This document shows positions 51,124 to 59,844 of a stretch of DNA of 64,000 nt, piece by piece; position 1 is the stretch's first letter, and every line of letters begins with the position of its first letter. Under the pieces are notes generated by a model. It was not told the DNA's origin. It did no database searches and was given only the letters and a program-made list of their open reading frames with translations. The DNA comes from Anaerolineaceae bacterium (GTDB lineage Bacteria; Chloroflexota; Anaerolineae; Aggregatilineales; Phototrophicaceae). The DNA lies in contig JACKCG010000003.1 in assembly GCA_020634135.1 (NCBI GenBank), forward strand, positions 186,001 through 250,000, read 5' to 3'. Both the position numbers and the translations under genes were made by a program.

Positions 51124-52029
51124 ATGAACGCCTACGATTTTTCGATCAACTACTTCGCCGGGATGCTGTTGTTAAACGGGCAGGACCCATATAGCAACTA
51201 CCTGTACCGCTACCCGTTCCCCTTCACCTATCTGTGGGGGCTGCTGGCGCTGCCTGGCTATGACGCCATGCCACTCATGTTCGTGTTGTGGGGCGTCGTT
51301 AATGTCGGCCTGCTGATCTTCGCCTTCCGCAAAGACTTCTGGAAGTGGGTGTTCTTTTTCCCGTTTCTGCACGAATTGAGCGCCGGACAGGTCGAAATGC
51401 TGTTCTGGAGCGCCGAACGGCTGATCGTCCCCGGCTGGCGCGGCGCTGCCCTGGGCGCACTGCTGACCATGAAACCCCAGACCATGCTGGTGCTGCTGCC
51501 CTGGCATCTGGTGGACTGGCTGCGGCATGACCGGCGCACATTCTCCAAATGGCTGGTCTGTACGGCGCTGCTGTGGGGACTGCCGCTGCTGTGGCGACCA
51601 GACTGGATCAGCAACTGGCTGGCACTGCGTGGCGGTGACGCCAACCTGGTCTACTCCGCCAGCGTGACCACCGGCATTTTCAGCTTCCTGCACCTTTCCG
51701 GTGAAAGCCTGCGCCCACCATTCAGCCCGGTGTTGATCGCCTGGCTGGTCGTACTGGGAGCGGTGGCGCTGGCCGTGTTTATTGTCGGGCAGTTTTCGCG
51801 CTCGAAAGAAATCGCTAAAGCCTGCGCCATCATCGCCAACCCACTGGGGTTGCTCTACACACAGATGACACTGATGGGAACCGCCCCGGCGTGGCTGCTG
51901 GTGCCGGTAAACCTGGTCAGTATCGGGCTGGCACTCAGCACAGGCAGCTTCGTGCCGTGCCTGGCGCTGCCATTGTCCGTTATCGCCTGGCAGTGGCACA
52001 AAAAACGGGCTGGCACAGCGCATATCTAG
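51124..52029 (+). CDS. GT87-like (GT-C type) polytopic membrane protein
   Basis: A 301-residue membrane protein with about seven hydrophobic segments. The N-terminus MNAYDFSINYFAGMLLLNGQ DPYS resembles the first extracytoplasmic Asp-containing loop of GT-C mannosyltransferases of family 87 (DUF2029), and a TMKPQTMLVLLP stretch also fits. It is shorter than most members, so it may be a truncated relative rather than an active enzyme. In-frame stop codons lie upstream, so the start is secure, although no Shine-Dalgarno is obvious. Its stop overlaps the convergent neighbour’s stop by four bases. Confidence 0.7.
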   Translation: MNAYDFSINYFAGMLLLNGQDPYSNYLYRYPFPFTYLWGLLALPGYDAMPLMFVLWGVVNVGLLIFAFRKDFWKWVFFFPFLHELSAGQVEMLFWSAERLIVPGWRGAALGALLTMKPQTMLVLLPWHLVDWLRHDRRTFSKWLVCTALLWGLPLLWRPDWISNWLALRGGDANLVYSASVTTGIFSFLHLSGESLRPPFSPVLIAWLVVLGAVALAVFIVGQFSRSKEIAKACAIIANPLGLLYTQMTLMGTAPAWLLVPVNLVSIGLALSTGSFVPCLALPLSVIAWQWHKKRAGTAHI

Positions 52030-53861
52030 CGGCCCGGTTCCAGCGACGAAAAATAATCGCGCACCACATCGCGCAGGCCGAGCGGGATGTAGTCACTTTC
52101 GAGCGCCCGGTTAGCGGCGTTGCTGTAGTCGCTGAATACCTGGTTATAGGGAACGGTCACCTCGCCGGGCAGGTTTTCGGCAAATTCACCTTCTATCGCC
52201 GGGGTGTCACCAGCATCCGGCTCCAGGACAATCTGCTGGTCGCCCTGGCCGCCAATACGACGGGGCGCGAAAATCGATTCAAAGACACCTTCGCCCAGGC
52301 CGTCAGGGTTGTTGTCGCCCTCAATCGCGCCTGCCTGCCCGGCATTTTCATCTTCGCTCCCAGCAGCGCCCGGCGAGTCTCCCGCCGCCGCGCCAGCGCC
52401 ATCCATCGCGTCCCCAGGGTTTTCACCCTGCTCGCCGCCAGCCTGCTGTGCCTGCTGCGCTTCACCCTGCCCGGACTGAGGCGAACCACCGGGTTCGATG
52501 TCACCCTCACTCGGATTATTCTGTGATTCGCCAGCCTTCCCGTCCTGGTTCTGATTTTCTTCTGAGTTGCTCGCGCCACCCTGTCCTTGCTGCTGCGGCT
52601 GGCCGGGGGGATTCTGGCTGTCCTGGGGATTACCCTGCTGATCCTGGTTATTCTGTGGCTGCCCGCCTTGCTGGGGCTGCCCCTGCTGAGAAAGCTGCTG
52701 CGCCCGCGCCTGAAGCTGCTGCGAACTTTCCTGCAACTGCTGGGAAAGCTGGCCTTGCTGCTGCGCCTGCTGCTGATCTTGCTGAAGCTGCTGCTGGGCC
52801 TGTTGCAGATTCTGCTGGGCCTGCTGGGTATTGCCCTGCCGCATGTTCTGGGAGGCCTGCTCAAGCTGCTGCGCGGCTTCCGGGTTCGTGCCGGAAAGCT
52901 GGTTCGACGCATCCTGCAAGCCATCTGCTGCCTGCTGCTGCTCCTCAGGCGTCATACTATCGGCATTCTGTGCCATTGAATCCAGAATTTCTGCGATAGA
53001 CTGCTGTTCCTGCTGGGGCAAGGCATCGGGTGGCACCAGATTACGCAAGGTATCGGCGGCGTCTTCCAGCGCCTGGCGTTCCGCGTTCAGTCGCTGGTCA
53101 AACAGGTCGGATTGATCCTGCAACTGCGCCTCAACTTCGCTCAGACTGGCAAAGGCTTCTTCCAGGGTCACATCCGGGCGTGACAGCGTTTCCTGGCTGC
53201 TTTGCAGCGCCTGGAGCAGTTCGGCGCGTTCCTCATCAGTCAGGTTCGTATCGGCGGCTATCTGCTCAGTGATCCCCTTGATGTCCTCTACGGCTTCGTC
53301 TAATGCCGTCTGGCGAGCCGTCATATCGGAAATCGCCGTTACCTGGGGATTAGGCAGCACGAGCAGGAACACAAAAACAATCAGCAGCACAACGCCCGCA
53401 GTCCATGCCCGCCAGTTCTGCCGGAGCGGGAGTTCCGCTTCAACCGGCACATCCTGAGCGCGGGCAACCGCATCACGCAACTGGTGGTCAAACAGGTCTG
53501 CATGGGACTGGATGCGGCCTTCCAGCAGTTCCAGCGCGGTGGAGACCCGCTCTTGCAGGCCGAAGCGTACATCAAAATGCCGGGCGGATTCGAGCCTGGT
53601 ACGCGGGCTGAGAAATGTCACCAAGAAAAGGACAACCAGGCTCACAGTGACGGCAGCCGCCGTTACGATCAGGAGTTGATCGGGCAGGAGCAGCGGGCGC
53701 AGTCTTGCCAGGATGCCGAGGCCAATCCCCACCAGCAGCCCCAGGGCGATACTGACGGGAAGCCGGGCAACGAGCCGCTGCCAGCGCAGCCGGTATTCCC
53801 AACGCTGCACCGCCTGATACAAGGTTAACCCGTGTTCTTGCGTGCGTACCTGTGTTGCCAT
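52026..53861 (-). CDS. Membrane protein with Gln-rich low-complexity domain
   Basis: A 611-residue protein. Three hydrophobic helices (about 33-53, 62-85 and 152-170) sit at the N-terminus. A long helical region with Asp/Glu and Gln follows (180-330), then a Gln/Asn/Gly-rich tract (roughly 330-500) with repeats such as QQLQQDQQQAQQQGQLSQQL. A conserved C-terminal module has VPYNQVFSDYSNAANRALES and then GLRDVVRDYFSSLEP. The last module recurs in proteins encoded beside MoxR/DUF58 genes and is related in plan to DUF4175. It probably assembles at the membrane. Transcription is minus, overlapping the convergent GT87-like gene by four bases. Confidence 0.8.
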   Translation of the reverse strand: MATQVRTQEHGLTLYQAVQRWEYRLRWQRLVARLPVSIALGLLVGIGLGILARLRPLLLPDQLLIVTAAAVTVSLVVLFLVTFLSPRTRLESARHFDVRFGLQERVSTALELLEGRIQSHADLFDHQLRDAVARAQDVPVEAELPLRQNWRAWTAGVVLLIVFVFLLVLPNPQVTAISDMTARQTALDEAVEDIKGITEQIAADTNLTDEERAELLQALQSSQETLSRPDVTLEEAFASLSEVEAQLQDQSDLFDQRLNAERQALEDAADTLRNLVPPDALPQQEQQSIAEILDSMAQNADSMTPEEQQQAADGLQDASNQLSGTNPEAAQQLEQASQNMRQGNTQQAQQNLQQAQQQLQQDQQQAQQQGQLSQQLQESSQQLQARAQQLSQQGQPQQGGQPQNNQDQQGNPQDSQNPPGQPQQQGQGGASNSEENQNQDGKAGESQNNPSEGDIEPGGSPQSGQGEAQQAQQAGGEQGENPGDAMDGAGAAAGDSPGAAGSEDENAGQAGAIEGDNNPDGLGEGVFESIFAPRRIGGQGDQQIVLEPDAGDTPAIEGEFAENLPGEVTVPYNQVFSDYSNAANRALESDYIPLGLRDVVRDYFSSLEPGR

Positions 53862-53935
53862 TCCTGTTTGCCTCTGATTGGCGAAACTCTATGTTAATCA
53901 TACCTCAGGAAGCCGCCGGACGTTCGATTTCCGGC

Positions 53936-55270
53936 TTATTCCTCGACCCGCTGCATCCGGCGGATTGCCAGTACAACCAGGATTGCCCCCACGACGAGGT
54001 AGATAATCGTGAAGCTGATCCAGGGCGAGACGCGCGGGATGGTGCTGCCATTGCTGGCGAGCGTATGCGCCCAGAACCCGACTTCCTGCTGGTTAATGAG
54101 CAGGCTCTGCGTGTTCAGAGCCGTCGCTATCGGGTTGAGGCTCACCAGGATGTCATCAATGTAGGTCAGCACCGCCTCAACAACCGGGGAGAGGGTGCGG
54201 ATGCCTCCGGTGAGGATGTCAAGCACAATCGTTAAAACCAGCGGCAAAGCGAAAGTCGCCACCAGAGTGCTGGTATAGGTGCGGACGCTGGCGGCTAAGG
54301 TGCGGCTGGCAGCCGCCGAAAAATATATGCCAATCGTCCCCAGCGCGACGCCCGTCACAGTGAGGATCACAAATGAGAGGATGATCTCCAACTCAGTCAC
54401 CCCGCCAAAAAGGAAGGCGATACTTTGTAGTGGGATGGCCGCCAACAGCAGCAGCAGCACGTAACTGAGCGCTGATTCCAGCTTGCCGATGACAAATGAT
54501 GAACTGGAGAGGAGTGTCGTTTGCAGCAGGTCATACGTCTGCCGTTCGCGTTCCCCGGTGATCGCGCCCGCCGTGAAGGCCGGAGCGATGAAGATAATCA
54601 GCATCAGTTCAATGCCGACGATCCCCATAAACAGCACACGCCCGACTTCGCCCGCCGCAGCAGAACCGGTTGCCCGGCTGGCCGGTGTATAAACGAGGTA
54701 AAGCAACGCAGTGAGGCCGCTCATCAGGCCCAGATAGACGGTGAGCACCACGAAGGCCCGTGCCCCGCGCATCCTGCCGCGTAATTCCTTGAGCATCACC
54801 GGGTTGAGGCGGAATGCCCGCACGTCGCGCCCGACGACCACACCCGCCCAGACGGCAGTAATCACCGTGAGGAGCGCCGGAGTGAAACCCAGCGCGAGCA
54901 ACCCAATCAGGTTGACCAGCGCCAGAAGCCACGCGCCAACCATACCCCAGATTTCACGAGCCAGCACACCAACCATCAGCACCGTCAGAACCGTGATATT
55001 CAACTGAATGAGCAGCACCGCTCCGGCAACAGCGGCATCATCCGCGCCTGCCGTGCGCCCTAGCAAAAGCTGGTGCAGTGCCGCGAACAGACCGGGGATC
55101 ATCCCCAGCCCACTCAGCAACACGAGCAGGAGAATGAGCGCGACGGCCACACCGTTGGCTATAGCGCCCCAGCGGAAGACCGCAGCAGCACGCCCTAACC
55201 GCGCTTCACGCGGGTCTACGGCTTCAATAATGGTGTTTACCTCTTGCGTGGGGAGTGTTTCCTGTGCCAT
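53936..55270 (-). CDS. ABC-2-type transporter permease
   Basis: A 444-residue polytopic membrane protein with about a dozen hydrophobic segments. The middle and C-terminal part follows the ABC-2/NatB plan: PAFTAGAITGERERQTYDLLQ, the signature that precedes the coupling loop in this family. It pairs with the ATPase encoded four genes upstream. Exported substrate unknown; the neighbouring exported and membrane proteins suggest a role in the cell envelope. Confidence 0.87.
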   Translation of the reverse strand: MAQETLPTQEVNTIIEAVDPREARLGRAAAVFRWGAIANGVAVALILLLVLLSGLGMIPGLFAALHQLLLGRTAGADDAAVAGAVLLIQLNITVLTVLMVGVLAREIWGMVGAWLLALVNLIGLLALGFTPALLTVITAVWAGVVVGRDVRAFRLNPVMLKELRGRMRGARAFVVLTVYLGLMSGLTALLYLVYTPASRATGSAAAGEVGRVLFMGIVGIELMLIIFIAPAFTAGAITGERERQTYDLLQTTLLSSSSFVIGKLESALSYVLLLLLAAIPLQSIAFLFGGVTELEIILSFVILTVTGVALGTIGIYFSAAASRTLAASVRTYTSTLVATFALPLVLTIVLDILTGGIRTLSPVVEAVLTYIDDILVSLNPIATALNTQSLLINQQEVGFWAHTLASNGSTIPRVSPWISFTIIYLVVGAILVVLAIRRMQRVEE

Positions 55271-55279
55271 GCGCCGTCC

Positions 55280-55459
55280 TTACCCACTTGTATTAAGGTT
55301 GTTGCCAAAACCTACAAGGATATTGCCAAATATCACTTTGTTGTTGTTCCACGCGCCGATTCCGCCGAACCCGCCGCGCCGCAGCAGCAGCCCGACAATG
55401 ATTCCGACCAGAAAAATCAACAAGACCAAACGTGTTTTGTCCCGTGAACGACCTGCCAT
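55280..55459 (-). CDS. 59-residue membrane protein, unannotated small gene
   Basis: A 59-residue frame, shorter than typical gene-calling cut-offs. MAGRSRDKTR is followed by one strong helix (about 10-25, LVLLIFLVGIIVGLLL), two arginines, and a Gly/Asn-rich tail. GAAGGGA precedes the ATG with seven to eight bases of spacing. It starts two bases after the arsC-type stop and ends ten bases before the permease start, so it fits the operon exactly. It may be a small accessory subunit of the ABC transporter. No homolog can be named. Confidence 0.72.
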   Translation of the reverse strand: MAGRSRDKTRLVLLIFLVGIIVGLLLRRGGFGGIGAWNNNKVIFGNILVGFGNNLNTSG

Positions 55460-55461
55460 CT

Positions 55462-55896
55462 TTATGTCCCTTCATTCACTATCGCGTCCAGCAGCGGCAG
55501 CACCCGGCTCTCGATGTTGTCACGCACCTGGCGATACACCGCTAAAACAGCTTCCGGCGTCCCGGTAGCCTTGGCTGGATCGGGAAAACCGAGATGCTCG
55601 CGTCGCGCCTGCCCCGGCCAGACCGGGCAAACCTCGGCGGCCTGATCGCAAACCGTCAGCACAAGGTCAAACTCCTGCCCGATATACTCGTTAATGTGCT
55701 GCGGACGGGCGTAATCATGACGGATACCGATTTCCGCTAATACAGCCAGCGCATTCGGGTTGACAGCATGTTCCGGGTGTGACCCGGCGCTGAAGGCCTG
55801 CCACTGGTCACTGCGTTTCGTGTTGATGATCGCTTCGGCCATCTGTGAGCGGCACGAATTGCCAGTACATACGACCAGGACTCGACGGAGGGGCAT
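55462..55896 (-). CDS. arsC: Arsenate reductase / low-molecular-weight phosphatase-family protein
   Basis: A 144-residue cytosolic enzyme. The P-loop VVCTGNSCRSQMAEA holds the nucleophile Cys, and the later LTVCDQAAEVCPV supplies the Cys pair at the positions used for the disulfide relay in thioredoxin-linked ArsC. The acid Asp is in FPDPAKA. It therefore reads as arsenate reductase rather than a tyrosine phosphatase. No arsenite pump or ArsR is nearby. It is inside the ABC operon, three bases from the pyrophosphatase. Confidence 0.88.
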   Translation of the reverse strand: MPLRRVLVVCTGNSCRSQMAEAIINTKRSDQWQAFSAGSHPEHAVNPNALAVLAEIGIRHDYARPQHINEYIGQEFDLVLTVCDQAAEVCPVWPGQARREHLGFPDPAKATGTPEAVLAVYRQVRDNIESRVLPLLDAIVNEGT

Positions 55897-55899
55897 GGT

Positions 55900-56262
55900 T
55901 CATACTCCTTCTTGTGATGCTGACGGGCGGCGCAGCCACACGAAACCAACCGCGTTCTGCTGGTAAAAGCTGGCTATCGCCTGGGCGTCCGCTTCAGTGC
56001 AGCCCAGCAGAATTTTGATCTCAGCGTCACGCTTCACCGCGTCCACTGTGCCGAATACCCCGGTCACAACTGCCGCCCCGTCTCCGCCGACCCACACATC
56101 AACTCCCTCACCATCGCTGGCGGTTGTCCCTTTCAGATAGCCGTAGTCCAGCGGGTAGATGATATCCGGGTAGCGGGGATGAGGAGAACTGCGCGGGCGG
56201 TCAATCACCACCTGGCATTCCTCTACCCAGGCATCCAGCGTCGCCCAGAACAACTCGGTCAC
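55900..56262 (-). CDS. Small inorganic-pyrophosphatase-like protein
   Basis: A 120-residue protein with SSPHPRYPDIIYPLDYGYLK, which matches the metal/substrate part of family I inorganic pyrophosphatase, and DGEGVDVWVG with the next acidic residues. Family I enzymes are about 170-200 residues, so this is a short form seen in several bacteria; some catalytic residues of the canonical enzyme are hard to place here. It may hydrolyse PPi or a phosphorylated metabolite. It lies between the ABC ATPase and arsC, nine and three bases from each. Confidence 0.8.
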   Translation of the reverse strand: MTELFWATLDAWVEECQVVIDRPRSSPHPRYPDIIYPLDYGYLKGTTASDGEGVDVWVGGDGAAVVTGVFGTVDAVKRDAEIKILLGCTEADAQAIASFYQQNAVGFVWLRRPSASQEGV

Positions 56263-56270
56263 AGCCGTCC

Positions 56271-57227
56271 CTATGTCACCATGCCTTTAGTCACACGCAT
56301 GAACATGGCTTCCAGGTCTTTCGTCTCTTCCGTGAAGCCCATCACAGCGATTCCAGCGGCGTGCAGATTCTGATTGATGGCCGCCACGCCGTCATCGTCG
56401 CCGACAAAATCAATCCGTACTCGTGAACGCCCGCTCTTTGGCTCAATAACCGAGGCGCTCACGACGCCTTCTACACCGCTGACCAGCGATTTCACGCGAT
56501 CTGCCATCTCCTGATCGCGTATCGTGACGATAATCTCGCGGTGCGGCATGAGCTGGTGGCGCATCTCGTCCATACTGCCCTGGGCCACCATCTGCCCGGC
56601 CTCAATGATGCCGATATGTGTGCAGATTTCGCTGACATCGGCCAGAATATGCGACGAGAAAAAGATCGTCTTGCCCATTTTGGCGAGTTCGACCAGCAGT
56701 TCGCGGATTTCCACGCGGGCGCGGGGGTCCAGGCCAGAGGCCGGTTCGTCTAGAATCAGGATTTGCGGGTCATGCGCCAGCGTCCGAGCCAGGGAAAGGC
56801 GCTGCTTCATACCCCGGCTGAGCTTATCTACCATGTCCTCGCGGCGGTGATTGAGGTCTACCAGTTCCAGCAGGTCGTCAATCAATCCCCGGCGGGTACT
56901 TTCGGGAATATCATAGCAGGCCGCGAAGAAATCCAGGTATTCCCATACACGCATGTCATCATACACGCCAAACTCATCGGGCATGTAGCCAATCGCCCGG
57001 CGCACCGCGCGCGGCTCCTGCGTGACGGAATGCCCGGCCACCCACGCCTGCCCGTCAGTCGGGCGGGTGAGCGTTGTGAGCATCCGCATCGTCGTGGTTT
57101 TGCCCGCGCCGTTCGGTCCCACAAAGCCGTAGATTGAGCCAACCGGCACTTCCAACGACAGATTGCCCACCGCCTCAAATTTGCCGTAGCGCTTTTTCAG
57201 GTTTCTTGTTTCGATAATCAATTCCAT
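56271..57227 (-). CDS. ABC-2-type transporter ATPase
   Basis: A 318-residue cytoplasmic ATPase of the CcmA/NatA branch. Walker A GPNGAGKTTT (38-47), Q-loop replaced by the YMPDEFGVYDDM segment typical of this branch, signature LSRGMKQRLSLAR, Walker B ILILDEPASGLDPRA and H-loop SSHILADV. The C-terminal 80 residues form an accessory domain. It energises the 444-residue permease downstream, with the small genes in between. Confidence 0.95.
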   Translation of the reverse strand: MELIIETRNLKKRYGKFEAVGNLSLEVPVGSIYGFVGPNGAGKTTTMRMLTTLTRPTDGQAWVAGHSVTQEPRAVRRAIGYMPDEFGVYDDMRVWEYLDFFAACYDIPESTRRGLIDDLLELVDLNHRREDMVDKLSRGMKQRLSLARTLAHDPQILILDEPASGLDPRARVEIRELLVELAKMGKTIFFSSHILADVSEICTHIGIIEAGQMVAQGSMDEMRHQLMPHREIIVTIRDQEMADRVKSLVSGVEGVVSASVIEPKSGRSRVRIDFVGDDDGVAAINQNLHAAGIAVMGFTEETKDLEAMFMRVTKGMVT

Positions 57228-57270
57228 CGCACCTTATTCTCCTGCCAGGACTACAACATTCACTACCAAC

Positions 57271-59757
57271 TTAAAACCGCCCGCGCTGCTCAACCGTCAG
57301 GTCTTGCATCCGCACAAAACCGCCCGCATCATCGGCCACGATACGGATTTCAACGGCATTGTTCGGCCCCAGATACGGGTAGGGATCATCTATGACTAAC
57401 TGGCTGCTGTTGATAAAGCGAAAGGTATCCCACTCCCCAGTATCCCAGTTCCACACATCAATCGGCATATTCCGCCCGGTACGCGAATTGTGGTCAATAT
57501 CCACCGTGACCAGGTCAACATCCACCAAGACCCGCCCCGGCAGCGGCGTAAAGCGAAGCACCGCTTCATCGCCGGGCTGCATCGAAAGCCCTACCGGCGC
57601 GGCGGTATCCCCCCCCGTATTGGCGATAGATACCCAGGTAAACTGGTCGGCGGCAATGAGAACCGGCTGGGTGGGTGTCGTGAACTCCACTTCAAGGGCG
57701 GCCACGTACAGGGTAGTATCCACCGAATGCCAATTGGTATCGGGCAGCGTGACATCCTGCGACGCGCTTTCCGTCCAGCCTGCCAGGTAAGCCCGGTCAC
57801 CGCGTCCGGTTGTGCCGAAGGCGTCGGTCATGAGCGATTCCAGGAACAGGCGGCGGCGGTAGGCTTCCTGGGCTTCCTTTGATGTGCCGATCCCCGCAAA
57901 CAGGTTGCGGTCTTCTATAAAGGCTTCACCCAGAATATCGCGTGCGGTCTGGTCGGCTCGTCCCTGGTAGGAGCGATAGCCGAACAAAGTGAGGAAACCG
58001 CCGGGGGCAAAGGCAATGGGCGCGGGAGACGGCAGTTCTTCGCCCGGCAGAGTCAGTTCAAAGGTTGCCACATCACCGGGCGCCAATGGCTGGGTAAAGC
58101 GGTAGGTCTGCCCGCGTGCCAGCACCACCGCGTCATAGAGCGTTTGCTCGGTGGCATTGCGCACCGAACCACGCAGGGTCATCTGGTTGCCCTCGCCATC
58201 GTAGAACAGCCGGGCGCTACCCCCCAGCTCAGGCCGGGGGAGTGTCGCAGTACTGTAGAAGCTGGCGATAAAACTGGCATCCACCGAGAAGTTATTGGCG
58301 CTGAAACGCTCGCCTTCTTCAATATCGGTATTGGTTTGCAGGTTGTTTGTGACCAGAGCATTCTGGGTTGACTTGGAAATAGGGCGCAGGAAGCCGGCAT
58401 CCGACAGCGAGAAACTGTACTGAGCGCGGCGCGGCGAAAGCAGGCCGAGCAAGGTTTCGACCTGTGCCTGTTCGACCCCCGGCCATGAGCGCACAATGGC
58501 AATCCGGCTGAACGTGACATCGTTGCCGCGCAGATTGAACCCGATTACCCAGGCGAGGCCGCTGAATACGACGATCAGCGCCGGGATTGTGACCCAGGCC
58601 AGTTCGCGGCGGTTGAGGCGATTGAGGATGATGTAATTCAGCGGGCCGATCAGCAGGATATACAGCCCCAGAAAACCGATGAGCGGCAGAATATCGGGCA
58701 GCAGATTGACCCCCGGCAGGACGTTTGTGGCGGTAGCGGCCTCGTCCCAGGCGGCGATAGGGTAGCCCCAACTCGGATTTGGGTTGACACTCATCAACAA
58801 CGTAGACCATACATTCGTCAGTCCCGCCCAACTGCGCAGGGGCTGCGTATTCGGGTCTATCGCGATGTAATCCACCGTGCCGTCACCGAACAGCCGCCGG
58901 CTGATGATGGGCAGGTCGCCGCTGCTCACCAGCGTCTGTGCGCCAGCCCGCAACGTCCCGCTGGTGACAACCGTTTGCCCGGTCAGGCGGGTATCCGGCA
59001 GCCGCACCCATTCGACCAGGGCATTCAGGTCGTCAATCGTCTGGCTGTCTTCGGGAATAACCGGAAGGAGAGTGTCCAGCCCGGCGGCAGTAGCCTGCCA
59101 GTTGGGGCCGCCTGTCACCAGCAAATGCCCGCCCTGCGCGACCCAATCAGCAATCGCCTGGCGCTGCCCGCTGCTGAGCGTGCCACTATCCACGTCGCTG
59201 AAAAGCATTGCGTTGACCGAGTCAAGCGCCATCATCTGGTCAGGGATACGGTCAACCGGCCAGTTCGCCTGGTATGCGCTGTAGCCCCCGGCCCGCACGC
59301 CGGTCAGGTCAACTGTGCCGGATGCGGCCTGGCTGACGACGACATAAAGCTGGTCCTGCGGCTGGATATTCCGCAGCGCGACTTCCTGCGAACCCAGCAC
59401 CAACCGATCCTCCGTCATGAATTCCACCCGAATCTGGGTAGCGATGCTGCGGGCCGTGATATACAGGAAAACGGTTTTGCGCGTGCCGCTCGGCAAACTT
59501 ACCGGTGCGCTAAAGGTCGAAGTCACTGCATTAACCGAGGTTTCCGGGCGCACCACAACGCGCCCCTCGACATCGCCTCCGTTATTGCTCACCTGTATCC
59601 GCAGCGGCAGCCAGTAGGCCTCGCGGAAGTAACCATCATACCCGGCGCTGACCGCGACTTCTACCACGTCCGTCAGCGCCTGCTGTGCGGGGGGCGCAAA
59701 CCCGGCCAGCAGCATAACCAGCAGTACAGCACTTAGCAGTCGGTATCGTTTCGACAT
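57271..59757 (-). CDS. Large secreted or membrane-anchored beta-rich protein
   Basis: An 828-residue protein. The ATG at 59757 gives a signal peptide (MSKRYRLLSAVLLVMLLAGF); earlier in-frame ATGs are polar. The extracellular beta region (about 30-360) includes a Rossmann-like glutamine-amidotransferase-type strand HLLVTGGP. Two hydrophobic helices lie near 385-425 (LPLIGFLGLYILLIGPLNYI then VTIPALIVVFSGLAWVIG), a plan seen in other proteins beside ABC-2 and MoxR genes. The C-terminal part is again beta-rich. It is the first gene of the ABC operon and may be the substrate-handling component. Confidence 0.8.
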   Translation of the reverse strand: MSKRYRLLSAVLLVMLLAGFAPPAQQALTDVVEVAVSAGYDGYFREAYWLPLRIQVSNNGGDVEGRVVVRPETSVNAVTSTFSAPVSLPSGTRKTVFLYITARSIATQIRVEFMTEDRLVLGSQEVALRNIQPQDQLYVVVSQAASGTVDLTGVRAGGYSAYQANWPVDRIPDQMMALDSVNAMLFSDVDSGTLSSGQRQAIADWVAQGGHLLVTGGPNWQATAAGLDTLLPVIPEDSQTIDDLNALVEWVRLPDTRLTGQTVVTSGTLRAGAQTLVSSGDLPIISRRLFGDGTVDYIAIDPNTQPLRSWAGLTNVWSTLLMSVNPNPSWGYPIAAWDEAATATNVLPGVNLLPDILPLIGFLGLYILLIGPLNYIILNRLNRRELAWVTIPALIVVFSGLAWVIGFNLRGNDVTFSRIAIVRSWPGVEQAQVETLLGLLSPRRAQYSFSLSDAGFLRPISKSTQNALVTNNLQTNTDIEEGERFSANNFSVDASFIASFYSTATLPRPELGGSARLFYDGEGNQMTLRGSVRNATEQTLYDAVVLARGQTYRFTQPLAPGDVATFELTLPGEELPSPAPIAFAPGGFLTLFGYRSYQGRADQTARDILGEAFIEDRNLFAGIGTSKEAQEAYRRRLFLESLMTDAFGTTGRGDRAYLAGWTESASQDVTLPDTNWHSVDTTLYVAALEVEFTTPTQPVLIAADQFTWVSIANTGGDTAAPVGLSMQPGDEAVLRFTPLPGRVLVDVDLVTVDIDHNSRTGRNMPIDVWNWDTGEWDTFRFINSSQLVIDDPYPYLGPNNAVEIRIVADDAGGFVRMQDLTVEQRGRF

Positions 59758-59844
59758 CAAATCTTCATTCCTGACCGGCATTGTATCGTCATTAGTATCT
59801 CGTAATCCGTGCAATGGTTCAATGCATTTTCACGGATCACACAT

